Assembly: GCA_039619475.1 (NCBI GenBank)
Contig: CM077115.1
Location: 495,091,352 to 495,155,351 of the forward strand
Origin: Icerya purchasi
Lineage: Eukaryota; Arthropoda; Insecta; Hemiptera; Monophlebidae
Direction of reading: 5' to 3'
Length of the DNA: 64,000 nucleotides
Position 1 is the first letter of the stretch. Each line of letters begins with the position of its first letter. The notes below the pieces were generated by a model. The model was not told where the DNA came from. It saw only the letters and a list, made by a program, of their open reading frames with translations, and searched no databases. Shown here piece by piece: positions 31,035 to 43,485 of this stretch. The position numbers and the translations under genes are program-made.

Positions 31035-32578
31035 TCGTAATGGGGTTTGGATATATCTACGATAATGAGACAAAAAAAATTAATCGGATGTTAAGAATTT
31101 TTTATAGTTGGCGCTTACAAAAAAAGCTTATAAATTGGTTGAAGGCTCTCTCCTTCCGTAATTGGAGCGGGGAGCCTTATATCCTTTTGATGCTATATAA
31201 GGCCACTATCCTTTCCAAATTCGATTATTGCTCGTCCCTCTACGCTAGTGCTCCTAAATATCTTCTCTTCAATCTCGATAAAATCCATAATATGTGTCTC
31301 CTCGGGGCCTTGAACTCCTCTCCTATTGCAGGCATTTTGGCAGAAGCTGGTTCCTATCCTTTATTCATGCGAAGACTTTATCTAGGTGAAAGATTTTTGA
31401 TCAAACGTCTTCATATTACTAATAATTACTTACTCGCTTAATTCCTGCTTGTTTATATTCAACAACTGGCTTTTCTTCTTTCGTAAAACTCCCTTCCTTG
31501 ATTTCTTCACGTCTCAGGGCCTTCCCTTCTATTGTTCTATTCTAAACCAAATACCCTTATTTTACCTATAATTTCCTAGATTTTATTTACTCGCTTAGTT
31601 TACTCCCTTCGTATGTCAAGTAGCCTCTTCCCTCTTCCGCTGCTCATAACGAATTTAATTATGTTTTATCCTCGCTCTTTCCTTCTTATACTATAGTTTT
31701 CACAGATGGCTCAAAGTCTGAGGGTTGGAGCGGGGGTTTTACTCTGCCGGATTTCGACTATTCCGGCACGTTCAAACTTCCCTCCTTCTCTTCCATATTC
31801 CCAGCTAAATCTATCGAAAAAAAGCAATCTTTTTTATAGCTTCTACCAGCAATATGTCCGAGGTTCTCTTATCTTCTGATTCAAAAGGCGTTTTACAAAC
31901 CATTGCCACTCCTTTTCCTAAACCTTCCGCTGATCTTATCGTGCTTTACACGCGCTCCTTAATTTCACATATTATATTATTCATTCCCACTCTGTTCGTA
32001 TTGATCTCATCTGGATTGCTAGTCATTGCGGCATTTTCGGCAACGGGTTAGTTCAGATGGTTGCTTTATTAGTCATTTTGCAGCTCAAAGTCTTCTTCCT
32101 CTTTCCTTTCGTTCCCACCGCGACTTATCCTTCTTCATTTTCTAATCCTGCTTCCTTTTATTTATCCATACAGTCCATTCCTTCTCTTTTCCTTCAGTTC
32201 CAGAATTTCCCCAACGTGAGGCGGTCAATTATTAATTAGACTTCGGTTAAATCACAGTTTGCTTCCTGCTTCGCTCTTCCGTTTCTTCATTACTCAGTCT
32301 CCTCTTTTTATCCGTTTGATCAGTTAGAAACAAACTTCACACTTGTGATGCGAATCACGTTTTACTTAAATGTCCTTTCATTTCTTCAGAACGCGCGACA
32401 CTGTATTCCGGTCGTTTACGTCTTATCCTACGCCGCATAGAGCTAAATGCTTTCTTTTCCTTCTCCCTTGGTTATTCCTTTGTTAGCTCCATTCGTATGA
32501 TCCATTTCTAATATTTTTCCTACATAATCATTAATGCTGTCATACCTTTGGATAACGTCCGTAAAAAATTAAAAAAAG
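31035..32578 (+). pseudogene. I-like (RNase H-bearing) element, copy C
   Basis: An RT thumb at 31180-31440 (LYKATILSKFDYCSSLYASA, AEAGSYPLFMRRLYLGERFL) is followed by a linker. RNase H follows: IVFTDGSKSEGWSGGFTLPD near 31690, then SSDSKGVLQTIATPFPKPSA near 31870 with the third acidic residue. The zinc-knuckle remnant HTCDANHVLLKCPF lies near 32340. It ends in an A-rich stretch near 32560-32580. It is the longest copy of the family here and keeps all blocks from the thumb to the knuckle, but it has stops between them. Confidence 0.8.
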
Positions 32579-32584
32579 AGAAAA

Positions 32585-33815
32585 TGGCGGCAAACGTTTT
32601 TACCTTTTCTTTTTTTATTGTTTATCGACTTTTGCGCGATTAACAAAATTGTTCTTCTATTATCGAAATACGATAAATTAAATATTTCACGTAACTTGTA
32701 AATAAAATATTATCTCGCTGTCTAATTAGGGTTATATTATTTTCGTATATATTTTTTCATTATTTATTTGGGTCGGCCACAAACACGGAACCGCATTGAA
32801 CTCAATCTGTAATATTACAAATATGCGATATTTGAACCGAGTTTGAAAAACCGGTAACTAAACTAAATACTAAAAAAAAAAAAAAGGGCTAGACCCTCGT
32901 TTTTACAAATAATGTCTATCGAAATTTACGAGTTTTTTTGGTTTCTTTTTGGCCTGGCGCGAAACCATCTGGCCACTAACAATTTCTACGAATAAATCAG
33001 ACTAGTAGGATGGTGTGTATATATATATAGAAGAAAAATTGAATCCGCAAGGTAAATCATAAGGAGTAATAAAATGAAACCAAAAAGGGTATGCGAGGTT
33101 ATTTTCCCCTTTCCTTTTATCAGTGCATCTGTCAGGTGTACTCCTGAACGTGTTTGCATTTCACTTTTTTTCCCTACAATCCACATAATCTTGGTAGAAT
33201 GTTAATAATAAAACAAAGTATACATAGACTGTCGACCTGTTTAGATATTTAAAAATGCGAGAAAGCAAAGGATACCTCAAATATATCAGCGATCAGTAAG
33301 ATTATACAGGGGCGGCAGGTTAATTTCTGAAAATGCTTTGTGTCCTAGCGATTTAGGAAATCTCTGCTCGTGTGCAAACCGCGGTGCACTGCCCATTTGG
33401 AGTAGGATTCCAGATTCCGCTGAATGAAGACGGGGTCTATTATTATTTATTATATTTTTCAGTTGATCCCTGAATTGTAACACCGGCTTCATTAGCTTAT
33501 TATCTATTAATACTGTATCTGCTAATTATAATCTTAAAGGCAGTAATTATTGTCGCCTTCTGATTTCAGCGACTGAAAATTTTAAGAACGTGTAATCCCT
33601 TCTGATAATGGGCATTTTACGTTGTTTTTTTTTTTAACAAAGAAAACTACAAAGCTAGACAATAAGAAAATCCTGCAATTGTGAAAATGTTAGGTGTTTT
33701 CGTTTGCGAAAAATTAGTCAACTGAAACCAACTCTTCTAGAACAATTATAGAAGACTAATGTTTTGAGACCTAGCAGCGGGGGGGTCTTTTCATGGTCCG
33801 ACGGATCGAGTTTAT

Positions 33816-33861
<46 letters not shown>

Positions 33862-36160
33862 TCGTTCGCGTAATACCTTTGATGTTTTCAGAAAGCTGGA
33901 AATAAAAAGAAGCAAAACATGCTTAATCAATCGGTAGTCATTGATGTGAAATTAGATCATTCAGCCAACGGCGGGAAGAACAATTAAATTTCAGGAGAAG
34001 TGGTGGAGGAACTGGGGGTGAACAGTGCGAGCATGTCGAACTCCGGTATGACGAGTATTTTGGTAACTGTTTGGCGAGAGCGAAACACTCGTACGCATAC
34101 CAGCTCCTAGTTTATAAGTTAAGTTAATTAGCATATTTTTAATTTATTCGAAAGGACATTTTCAAGCGACCGAGACTTGTCGTCTGTCGGCAGATTAATC
34201 ATCGTTGCATCTCTTTTCATTTCGTCGTTTTAATTCATCATTCCGTTGAATAGAGTCTCGATTGCAGACGACTGCGCGCTCGTTACTTTCCTCGCGATTA
34301 TGATGAATGAAGTTTCTAGCGGGAAGACCGGAAGAGGAGAATAAATAAAAAAAGACGCGCGAAGAAACCAAAAAAAACAAAAAAAAACCACCAAAAAACC
34401 AAAAAAAAAAAAGTCGCGAGATGCAGTTGAATCGAGGAACGATAGAGGGGCTAGCGGCGGTTTCGGCGGGGTTGATCTCACTACGGCGCGAAAATTTTCT
34501 GCTTGCAAAGTACGCTGTGTCGGTGCGGTAACTCCCGAATGAATTAAACTAATTGTATTCGGGCGAGCCGGAAGGAGCGTTTCGGATACGCGTTGCCCCG
34601 GTAATCAGATAAATTGTTACACTTGCTAAATTCTTCCTTCATCGCGTTTTTTGTATTTCCTTATTCCTGCTCGGCAGTCTTCTTCTTTCATTATTCATCG
34701 CTCTTTATCATCCATTCAAATGCGTACCAGCTCTGCAACCGCTCTATCCTGACCGCACCGAGTTCCGCTTCGAGCTGTGGAACACGATTAAACGCGAAAT
34801 TCGCGCATATCTTTTCACCTTGTCTTCGTTGAAACTCATTAATCAGCCGGTCCCAGTTTGCACTGTGACATTTCCAGCAAACACATCCGATTCAGCTCTC
34901 GGCCAGGCTGCTGATGATGATAAACTCGCCGGCGAACTTATCTCAAGCACAATGCATCTCATATTGTGTTCCGCGCGGAATGCTTGGCGCAAGACGAATT
35001 CTCTGTAATTAGCACGCGCCATATTTCGCGGTTATCATTAAGACGCGTTATATTGTTATACACCGATCGCCAGAAAAATGGACCATTTCAATTTTACTCG
35101 TTCGAAAGGTATACCGGAATCGGGCGGGTGAAGGGGGGCTATTATTCTTCTAAAAATACGTTAAAGTTTCACATTGTTTTACTCTCGAGTGATCTATATG
35201 TTATGTTGTCGCTGCAGACGGATCAAGGCAATTTGGGTGTTCGGTTTTATTGTATTTCGATGTTTTCGGTATGTTTTCTCGATGTCATCAAAAGTTTTCT
35301 AAATTAGGTTAAATTATTATTTTTTTTAAACGATATAATTGTATATCCCGTGCGTCTTTGGTGAATGGATCAGCGGGGAGTATCATTTTTTTTTGTCCTT
35401 TCGCGTTTAAGACGCAACCATTTTGTCAAATTCAGTCATCAATAAATCTCTACCCCATGTCGTGTATCTCCAAATTTCAAATACTCAAACGGACGCTTAA
35501 TAGTTACACCAAATTTCGCTTTTTTTTTTGGCCCTTCTCGCTGCCACATGTTTGACTTTGCTCACATCGAAGATGATAGTCGGATGGAATTACCTGACCT
35601 CACGAAAAATCCCATTCAGCTTTTTATAAAAAACATTTTGGAATAACGTATAAAATTGTTTTCTTAAAGTTCTAGCTTAAAATCTCGTGATTTGTATCTC
35701 TGTCTAATTTCTCTATCGCGAAAAAACTTCAAGATAGGATGATTTATTTGATTTCATATAGTCACTTTGCAACATTCAATACCGGGAAAACCATCTGAAT
35801 TAAAATTAATTCCTTTGCGGTTTGTTATCTTATTTTGCAATATTTTTGTTAAACTTTTTAGCACTGCAAAAATCAAAATCCCGCAACACCTGTATTACTA
35901 CATAACTTCATTATTATTATTATTATTATTATTAGTGTTATTATAATTAATATGATTGGTGCTGTAAAATTGTTGCTGAAGCACTAGTTGACGAACAAAT
36001 GAGTTACCTAAAATCATTGGTGGTAGTTACTACTCTAACACTAGACTTGCGGTGATGGGTAATTCACACTTTAATTTACAAGTTAATTCATAGTACAATC
36101 ATGAATATATACAGTTATAAACTACATATATATTCTATATTTGAAATATATATAATTGTT
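32585..36160. other. Long stretch without firm genes
   Basis: It holds a (TA)n tract at 33820-33858, a possible short exon at 33995-34062, and a GC-richer block at about 34180-35060 in which no protein motif was recognised. Low-complexity A runs occur near 32870-32885 and 34370-34410. Confidence 0.45.
33820..33858. repeat. (TA)n microsatellite
   Basis: About 19 TA units. Confidence 0.95.
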
Positions 36161-36164
36161 ATGT

Positions 36165-36290
36165 TTACATTTTATGCAATTTACATTTTATGCAATTTAC
36201 ATTTTATGCAATTTACATTTTATGCAATTTACATTTTATGTAATTTACATTTTATGCAATTTACGTTTTATGCAATTTACGTTTATTTTT
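36165..36290 (+). repeat. 16-bp minisatellite, eight units
   Basis: The unit ACATTTTATGCAATTT recurs with exact 16-bp spacing at 36167, 36183, 36199, 36215, 36231, 36247, 36263 and 36279. The last two units have ACGTTTTATG or ACGTTTATT. It is the source of a spurious 72-codon frame. Confidence 0.95.
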
Positions 36291-36368
36291 GTAAACAATG
36301 GCCAAGAAGATTGAAGTGACCCTATGTGTAGTGAAAATTTTTAAGCACGTATGTATATTTCTGTATGT

Positions 36369-36560
36369 ACACGGTGCGGCAGCATAACTTCCTTTTTTAA
36401 AATGCGCCACTATTTTTTTTTACTAAATTTTGTTAAAGAAAAATAATAACAGAAAATCGAAATAACATACTCTAGTTGACAATATGTATGCTTCTTGCCT
36501 TCTCGCAGTTTTATTTCGATTTTAAGTTATTATTTCTTTATATAATTCCTTAGCTTTAAT
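36369..36560 (-). mobile_element. Palindromic MITE family 4, copy 1
   Basis: One end reads ACACGGTGCGGCAGCATAAC, then TTCCTTTTTTAAAATGCGCC. The body holds GAAAATCGAAATAACATACT and, inverted, TTTATTTCGATTTTAAGTTA. It matches 60412-60672 in the opposite orientation. No coding capacity. Confidence 0.8.
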
Positions 36561-36799
36561 TTAAAACCGCTTTGGATATTGTATCGTATATTGTTTATAA
36601 TTAATTCAATTTCTAAATAATAATGATAATTTCCACTGCTCGTGCAAATAACAGTAATCGACAGGCAAAACTCGTAACTTGTTCCATTTTTTTTTTTTTT
36701 TTCTCTAAAAAATTAATTTGTTGTTTCGAATTCATCCGTTTTAATTGTATCGAGCTTTTACGATTATTTATTAATTTAATGTAAGTATTATTTCTTCCT

Positions 36800-37702
36800 C
36801 AATCGTCCTCGTCTTAAATAATGGCCCTATTCCTCTTACTTCCTCCTTTCGTTATTTGGGTGCTTTTCTGGATAGCCGACTTTCCTTCAATTACTTCGAG
36901 TCCTTTAAACTTCCCTCCTTTTGTTCAATCTTCTATGCCGGATGCTCAAAGCGTGCTGCGAACTATCGCATCTCCTCTTCCTCCTCACTCAGCCGATTAC
37001 GTTATTCTTCTTATTCGCTCCTTGATTCATGATCTTTTCCTTTCACACTTAATCCAAACGAACTTCTATTGGATACCGGGTCATGCCGAAATTGAGGGTA
37101 ATGAGTTAGTTGATTCATTCGCTCGGTTATCTTCCTCTTCCGGTAGGTTTCTTCCTGTTTTCTCTTCTTCCAATATAACCATTCTGTCTTCTGCTGCTCA
37201 TTCCAATCTATGGTTTGATTCCTACGTCTCCTTTTTCTCCAACCCGGATTCCTTTTTCTTATCTATTCAGCCTTCCCTTCCTCGTTTCCCCTGGTTTCTT
37301 GACTTTTCTGCCATGCGTCGCTCCAACATCTCTGCGATTTGCCGCCTGCGCTTCAGGCACAGTTTGCTTCCTTCCTCGCTTTTCCGTTTCTCTCTTGTGC
37401 CGTCTCCTTTTTGTCCATTGCACCCCTCCAATATCCAATTTGTGTGTAATCCCGATCACGTAATGTTCGAGTGTGCATCTCTTGCAACCGATCAAGCTGC
37501 TTTCTACTCCTCCCTTTTACAAATTGATATTCCCACTCCATACAGTGCTTCGTTCATTCTCTCCCTTCCTTCTCCTTCTGTTGTTCAGGCTCTTGATTCC
37601 TTTTTGTCGACTATCTCTGATCGTATAAAGATCTAAGTTTCTTCGTCCTTTTTCCTCTGTTCTTGGGCCAATGTCCTTGTAGACGAACCCAAAAAAAAAA
37701 AA
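36800..37702 (+). pseudogene. I-like element, copy D: RNase H end, zinc-knuckle and intact 3' end
   Basis: A 271-codon open frame with no stop until 37636. It begins in sequence like the RNase H middle (IADFPSITSSPLNFPPF), has an internal deletion, and then reads DAQSVLRTIASPLPPHSADY, FYWIPGHAEIEGNELVDSFA (the last RNase H block with His and Asp) and the zinc-knuckle CPLHPSNIQFVCNPDHVMFE followed by C. The C-terminus is SFLSTISDRIKI. The 3' untranslated region ends GACGAACCC plus poly-A at 37690-37701. It is the best-preserved C-terminus of the family and therefore the youngest copy here. It is still 5' truncated, with no endonuclease or RT. Confidence 0.88.
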
Positions 37703-37704
37703 GA

Positions 37705-39775
37705 AATTATACAAAATGATGCAGTTTAGAGTTTTATTTTAAAATAATAAAAACAGTTTTTCGATCAATTCGTAATATTCGAAACTTTGATAGGTTTTAG
37801 TAAAATTCTTTAGTTTTCAACAAAAAAACCAAAAAAAAAAAAGAAAAAAAAAGTTGCTAAAAGATTTAAAGATTAATGTGCTAAAATTTCATTTGAAGTT
37901 ACGTTGAAGAGAAATAGTTTCATCAGTCTCGAGGTTCGCGCTGAACCTTACATTGTATGTTTTAATTTATATTTATGTGTAAATTAAAAATTGCTCTTTT
38001 CACCGTATTATTGTTTAGAAAAAAATTTAACAGAATCAAAACTTTGCAATTTTGATAAAAAATATATACAAAATTATGGGTTTACTTCTGATGGAAGAGG
38101 CCAGCAACAATCAAAGAGGCTCGGCCACTATGAAAAAAAAAAAAAAAAAGTTTGAGAATTACTAATTAAGTTAAATTGCTACGATATTCTTTGAAGATGA
38201 ACGTAATGCGAGTTTTTGATGCGAAACGTACGTAATGATTTCGTCGGTGTTGAAATTAACGTTAATCTGAACAGAGCCTTGTAATTTTATGTATTGATAT
38301 TTTTTTCAAAACTTTAATAAAACGTGTTCAATCGAATGTGACGTTGGAAATAGTTGAGCGGACAGTTTTAAAATGCCTTAATATTACTTTTTGAACGATA
38401 TCATTTTGTAGCTCAGTGATTTTTCTTGATAACACATAATTATTAGCTTGTACCGCGAAAAAATATTATTCGGTCATCTGAAAAATTGATAACATTTTCC
38501 GTTTTATTATTTTTAAATTTCAATTGATTTCCTCCGGCCTCTTTCGTTAATTTCAGAGATGAAATTTTTTAATTCATTAACTGCAACGAGTAAGCAACAT
38601 TATTTACACCCTTTGAATGATTTTGAACGTTATGAAATCGATGAGTAGCGAACTAGTGCAATTACTTTTCTATTACTATCTTGCATATAGTTCCCCGTAT
38701 GCAAGGGGGAATTTTATAAATTTTTATTAGATTTTTCGAAAAATTTCTGAACTAAACCCGACGAATCATTTGACTCGTTTTTATTAATTTTTTTTTTTTT
38801 TTTTTTTTTGATTTTACGCGATGTATAAGCGCCCAATATATTTTTCATCTGGATCGGCTAATTTGTTTTTTTCGCATTTTTCTTTTGGAACTTTTCCGTT
38901 TTGTATTCAAACTACACATAACGGTAAAGATTACACTTATCTCTACGTACGGCGAATAAATATTCTCTCCCCAATACACTGTTTCTGCGGTACCCTTGAA
39001 AATTTTGTGGCCTTCCTTGCGAATTTTTATAGCTCCTTTAAAAGGTGTTACGATCTTCATGCACTTCACAGCCATAAGGCTTCCGCTACTGTGACGTAAT
39101 TGGTTAGTTAATTGCGTTTCGTTCGGGTATGCCGCACATTGTAACTTACAAAAATTTTACTTGCGTTGGCTTTTAATGTATGTAGTTGATGCCCCCACCC
39201 CCACCCCAAAAAAAAAAAAAAAAAAAAAAAGGTTCCTGTTGATACAACAGTTAACTTACGAACTTACAAAAATATTTCATCGATCAGCTAATTTTTAAGA
39301 AAATTTTGGAATTACTTTTTTCCCTCTCATTCTTTATATTACTGTTCATTTTTTGCATTTCGATGTTTCGGCAGTGGAACTGAACGTCACTGTAACTACT
39401 CCGGCTGTACTTTTATGATGATTTCATTTCAAACTTCTTTACTGCGTAGCTTGTTTTCCGTATCCTAGATAGGGGGGTTTACGATCTTTTTTACATTTTG
39501 CAACCTTAAAAATTTATTAATTTCCCGGCAAAAGAAATTATTCGTACGGATTAATTGTTAATATTTCGAGGTATAAGAATTTAAAAACTAAAAAAGACAT
39601 AAATTCTTACTAATCGCAATCCTTATTTTTTAATAATTCAGTAGGCAGCAGATTTTTCATTCCCTTAAATTTTAATAAGTCATCGTTCGGTTAATTAAGT
39701 AATTTGGTTTTCATAATTTTTTTAAAATACTTATCAAATGTTTGTTCTGCACAAGCGTGGGTAGTGGTGAAAACA
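37705..39775. other. Non-coding stretch with A and T runs
   Basis: A-runs follow GGCTCGGCCACTATG (38131-38149) and CCCCCACCCCCACCCC (39205-39230). Both look like tails of short retroposed sequences, but the bodies were not identified. Confidence 0.45.
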
Positions 39776-39779
39776 GAAA

Positions 39780-40110
39780 TTGCATCTAATTAAAGCGATT
39801 TTTCTCCCTCGCACCCTCTCCTTGCCTCACTTCCCGCTTATACTATTTCCATGTATTTTCCTTCCAGAAATGATGGCTTGCGTTCTTTCGTATTCTAATC
39901 TTCATTCGCTTGTGTGGATTCACTCATCTCCGTCTCGCAATGGTGTTTCGTTAATCGCTCGTCTCGATCGTTCAAATATTCCTCTCCATAATCATTCGTT
40001 ATTTCCATTTTTCATTGTTTCTTCTTCTTCCAACTGTTTTCTCTTGGATGCTAATCGCTTTCTCTTTCTCTCTCCATTAAGCGGGTTTCCTTCTTCACCT
40101 TAATATATAT
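39780..40110 (+). pseudogene. I-like element, endonuclease-domain scrap (copy E, tentative)
   Basis: A 107-codon frame with SRNGVSLIARLDRSNIPLHN, which resembles the GGVALLI block of the endonuclease domain of I-like elements. The pyrimidine-rich plus strand matches the base bias of copies A-D. No GDFN motif is left. The stretch on to 40560 has the same base bias but no recognisable block. Confidence 0.4.
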
Positions 40111-40114
40111 TCTC

Positions 40115-41165
40115 ATTATCTAAAATCCTTTCCTCAGTCCACGCTCCATCATTTTCTAATACACTCTCCCCTCTGTCCGTTTAACTTAGTCATCCCCATC
40201 TTATTTCTGGTTTTATCCTGCTACCTCTGTTGTCATCTGCATTATTCACTTGCTTTTCAGCCACATATTCTATTATCTTCATTCTGCTTTCGTCTTTAAC
40301 ACCTGTGAAATTGTTCTCATCGCCTGTAAAGTTTTCCACGATTCCAACCGCATATTTTTTTGTGTCTACTCTGTATTTCCACTTGCTATCATCAGGACCT
40401 CTTGTTCTTGATTAAACTTCATACATTTTCTCTACACTCCCCTATATCGTTCCGGCTCATACATATCTTTGATAGAATCTCTAACGGATTCCCTTTCCTT
40501 TTCATACTGCTTCTGGGGGTGGTGGTATTTTATTGACGTGACAGAGAAAAAGAAAAAAACGTGTGCCTCTTTTATTCGCTTATTTCTCCTTTTTTTTTTT
40601 TTTTTTTTTGGTTTCTTCGATGTTTTCTGTATCGTACACTTCCTTCCTTTTTCTTTTTTTCATTATTATTCGTAATTGCCGAATTGTTGTCAACCGTTCG
40701 GGGCGTCTAAAATTAAAGAAGTAAATGGCACTGGAAAACGAAAAAACAAAAGGAAAATAAGAAAGAAACCCTAGCAGTTAAATTACAGTTTTTAGATAAT
40801 GTAACTGGAACATTTTCGTGCGAAATAATAAAGCATAAAGTACGGAATTTCTAGCAATCGTTGTTCATGAACGTATTTGTCAATTACCGATTTGAGTGAC
40901 CTGCTCGTTTCTTAGCATTCTTACTGATTCATTCTAAACGCTCTGTTTATTTAAACATTCGAAGCGACTATAAAAGTGCGAGGGTCGTCATCGGAAGCGA
41001 AAGAAATTGCAAAGCTAATTTTTGTTTTTTTATTATTATCCTTTTTTGTGTATTTTCTACGCCGAGCGGCAATTCTAAACATAATTTTGTTGACATTGGA
41101 AAAAACAAAATGTTCTTCGCGCAACTTTCTTTTGATGCATGTTCGCGCTTAATTTTCGATTATTT
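40115..41165. other. Pyrimidine-rich stretch, nothing firm
   Basis: Up to about 40670 the base bias is like the I-like copies, so it may be further decayed element sequence. The rest shows no signal. Confidence 0.4.
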
Positions 41166-41169
41166 CCAA

Positions 41170-41625
41170 TGATTTTGTTACATTTCATAAAAAGCTTTAT
41201 TTGGAGCGTTGCCCTTTATGGATGCGAAACGTGGACGCTGCTAAAGAAAGACAAGTACAAATTGGAAGCATTTGAAATGTGGTGCTGGCGACGCATGCTA
41301 AAGATAAAATGGACGGATAAAATTTCGAACCGCATTGTACTATCCAGAGTAAAGGAAAAACGAGAAATGCTAAATACAATAGAAAGAAGAAGAAATTCGA
41401 CCATAGGACACGTGATACGCCACTCAATGTGGGTTACCAACTTATTAGAAGGAAAAACAATAGGGAAGACTCAAAGAGGAAGGCCTCGAAGGAGATTCAT
41501 GGACGAAATAAAAGGAAGGAGGTCATACACGGAAGTTAAAGAGTTAGCTAGAGCACGAGAAGATCTAACACGTGGCCGTGTTACCCACCAACCCTTGGGT
41601 TGAGGAGAAGATGATGACTATCGTA
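41170..41625 (+). pseudogene. RTE-like element, C-terminal RT fragment (copy 2)
   Basis: An uninterrupted frame reading SVALYGCETWTLLKKDKYKL, EAFEMWCWRRMLKIKWTDKI, STIGHVIRHSMWVTNLLEGK and RGRPRRRFMDEIKGRR, to a stop at 41601-41603. This is the typical end of insect endonuclease-reverse transcriptases of RTE type: connection/thumb, WCWRRML block, RHSxxxxxLLEGK and the GRPRRR motif. The palm is missing, so it is 5' truncated at about 41170. The tail after the stop ends near AGATGATGACTAT. The intact frame suggests a recent insertion. Confidence 0.85.
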
Positions 41626-42044
41626 AAAGAGTGATATGATCGCCGGTGATTGTTTGCCAATGCGGTCGTTGAAATAAACGTTAACAAGAGCAGTCTCTTA
41701 AGATATTTCCTTTCGTTTAATGTAAAATATCGGTTAAAAAAATTTTCATTCAAATATGAGAAAAATACGAATACGAAAAATTTTAAAATGAAAAGAGAGC
41801 GAACGATAGTGACTGGAAGCATTTAGAACGTTGGAGTTTGTACGAAAGTGGCGATTTGAAGATAAAATTGAAACCACAAAGCGCGATTTACATCGGAACG
41901 CTATATTCTTGAATTAATACTGAGCTCTGTATGAGGAAAACCGAAAGTAGCGACATTTCAGGCTTTCCCTCGGATTAATAGTTAAAGAACCATATTAAAC
42001 CTTTCGGTTTAGCTGAGCATTCATAGACATAGGAACGGCGTTTT

Positions 42045-43062
42045 GTAACATGGGGTGTATTATTCGCAAAATTAGAGGAAATAGAATTAGATTACAAGGG
42101 TAGGAAAATAATATGGGAGTTATATAAAGAACATAAGAGTCGGCAATTTAAAAGAAAAAGTGAAAATACAAAGAGGAATACGACAAGGATGTCCATTATC
42201 GCCTATACTTTCTAACTCGGTGATAGAAGAATCAATACGGGAAATGAAAGAAGACACTACAGGTGTAAAAATAAATGGGGAACACGTACACTGTATAAGA
42301 TTTGCAGATGATATTGCATTAATTTCAGACAATGAACAACAACAAATATCGATATTACAAAAACACTTTTAACGCAAATAAATTGAAACATAAGCCAAGG
42401 TAACCCAATAACCCTAATAGCGGCAAAAGATGAAAAGAAAATACAGATAATGTTAGATAATAAGACCTTAGACCAAGTGGAACAATTTAAATACTTGGGC
42501 AGTACTGTACAGGAAAAAGCGACACGGAAGTGAGAATTGCAATAGCTAAACAAGCGTTTATGAAAAGAAGAGATTTATTCAATAGAAAAATGAAAATAGA
42601 AACAAAGAAAAGACTATTGAAATTATACATACGGAATGTTTGCTCGGAAACGTGGGTGTTAACGAAAAATCTAAAAGAACGTTTGGAGGCCTTCGAAATG
42701 TGGGAAAGGCGCCGCATTATGAATATATCTTGGACGTAGAAGAAGAACTGAATGTGTTGGAAATGGTAAAGGAAAAAAGGAAACTGATGGAGACAATACA
42801 ACAATGACGAGAAGGGCTTCTAGGACACACACTGCGTCACGACGCCTTTATGAACGTCATAATCAAGGGGAAATTTGAAGGAAGAAGAAAAAGGGGAAGA
42901 CCTAGGATAACATGGATGGATCAAGTAACAATAAGAACCCAAATGATGTATAAAAAGATCAAAAACAAAGCGGGCAACAGGAAGGAATGGAATAAGATGG
43001 CTGGCTAGCTACAATGACAAGAGTATGGCTCTTAAATACACGGATGGATGGATTAAATATTT
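42045..43062 (+). pseudogene. RTE-like element, RT palm to C-terminus (copy 3)
   Basis: Starts with KLEEIELDYKGRKIIWELYK (RT motif 3 region), then IQRGIRQGCPLSPILS (motif 4), then CIRFADDIALISDNEQQQ (palm, FADD) up to a frameshift near 42370. The frame resumes near 42440 with LDNKTLDQVEQFKYLGSTVQ (YLG motif), then CSETWVLTKNLKERLEAFEM and RRRIMNISWT, another shift, then GHTLRHDAFMNVIIKG, RKRGRPRITWMDQV and KNKAGNRKEWNKMAG near 42990. The tail after about 43045 has GATGGATGGATTAAAT. It has the most complete RT of the three RTE copies, with at least three frame breaks. It lies 0.4 kb downstream of copy 2 in the same orientation. Confidence 0.87.
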
Positions 43063-43419
43063 CTGATCTTTTCAATACTTTATGGAGAAAATGAGTGTAT
43101 TATTACATTCATTTAATAGTACGCTTTAATCAGTTTGTGTACACTTTTTGTTGACGGGGATCTTCAGTTTTTTTGATGATTGTTCAATCTCAAAAAAAAA
43201 AAAAAACCTTTTCCTCGTTTAAAAACGGTAAAGTTAATGTTTGTAAAATTAATTGGAAAAATCGTCGAGGAATCCATCAGCACTGTGGTTATTCCATCTA
43301 ACCGATTTAAAATAATCAGAGTTAATTTTTCTATTGATACTCCAGAATATACCAAAACAGAAGAGAAAAACAAAAGAGGAAAATTGGAGAAATTGAAGAG
43401 GAAAGTAGAAGAGATAAAC

Positions 43420-43485
43420 AGAAGAGGTAAACCAAAGAGGTAAACCAAAGAGGTAAACCGAAGAGGTAAACCGAAGAGGAAAATA
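43420..43485 (+). repeat. 13-bp minisatellite (AAACC(A/G)AAGAGGT), about five units
   Basis: Tandem units spaced 13 bp. They lie inside a K/R/E-rich open frame (43180-43443) that is not otherwise gene-like. Confidence 0.85.

Noticed and set aside
30400..32578. Second 5'-inverted insertion like copy B
   Set aside because: Both orientations encode the same RT thumb, and no enclosing duplication was seen, so two separate copies are the simpler reading.
36101..36319. 72-codon frame rich in F, Y and M
   Set aside because: Translation of the 16-bp minisatellite.
37259..37714. Minus-strand frames opposite I-like copy D
   Set aside because: Antisense shadows. The plus strand carries RNase H and zinc-knuckle motifs.
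41197..41440. Minus-strand frames opposite the RTE-like copy
   Set aside because: Antisense shadows of the well-supported plus-strand RT.
43180..43443. K/R/E-rich 87-codon frame as a gene
   Set aside because: Composition is driven by A-rich DNA and the 13-bp array, with no motif.
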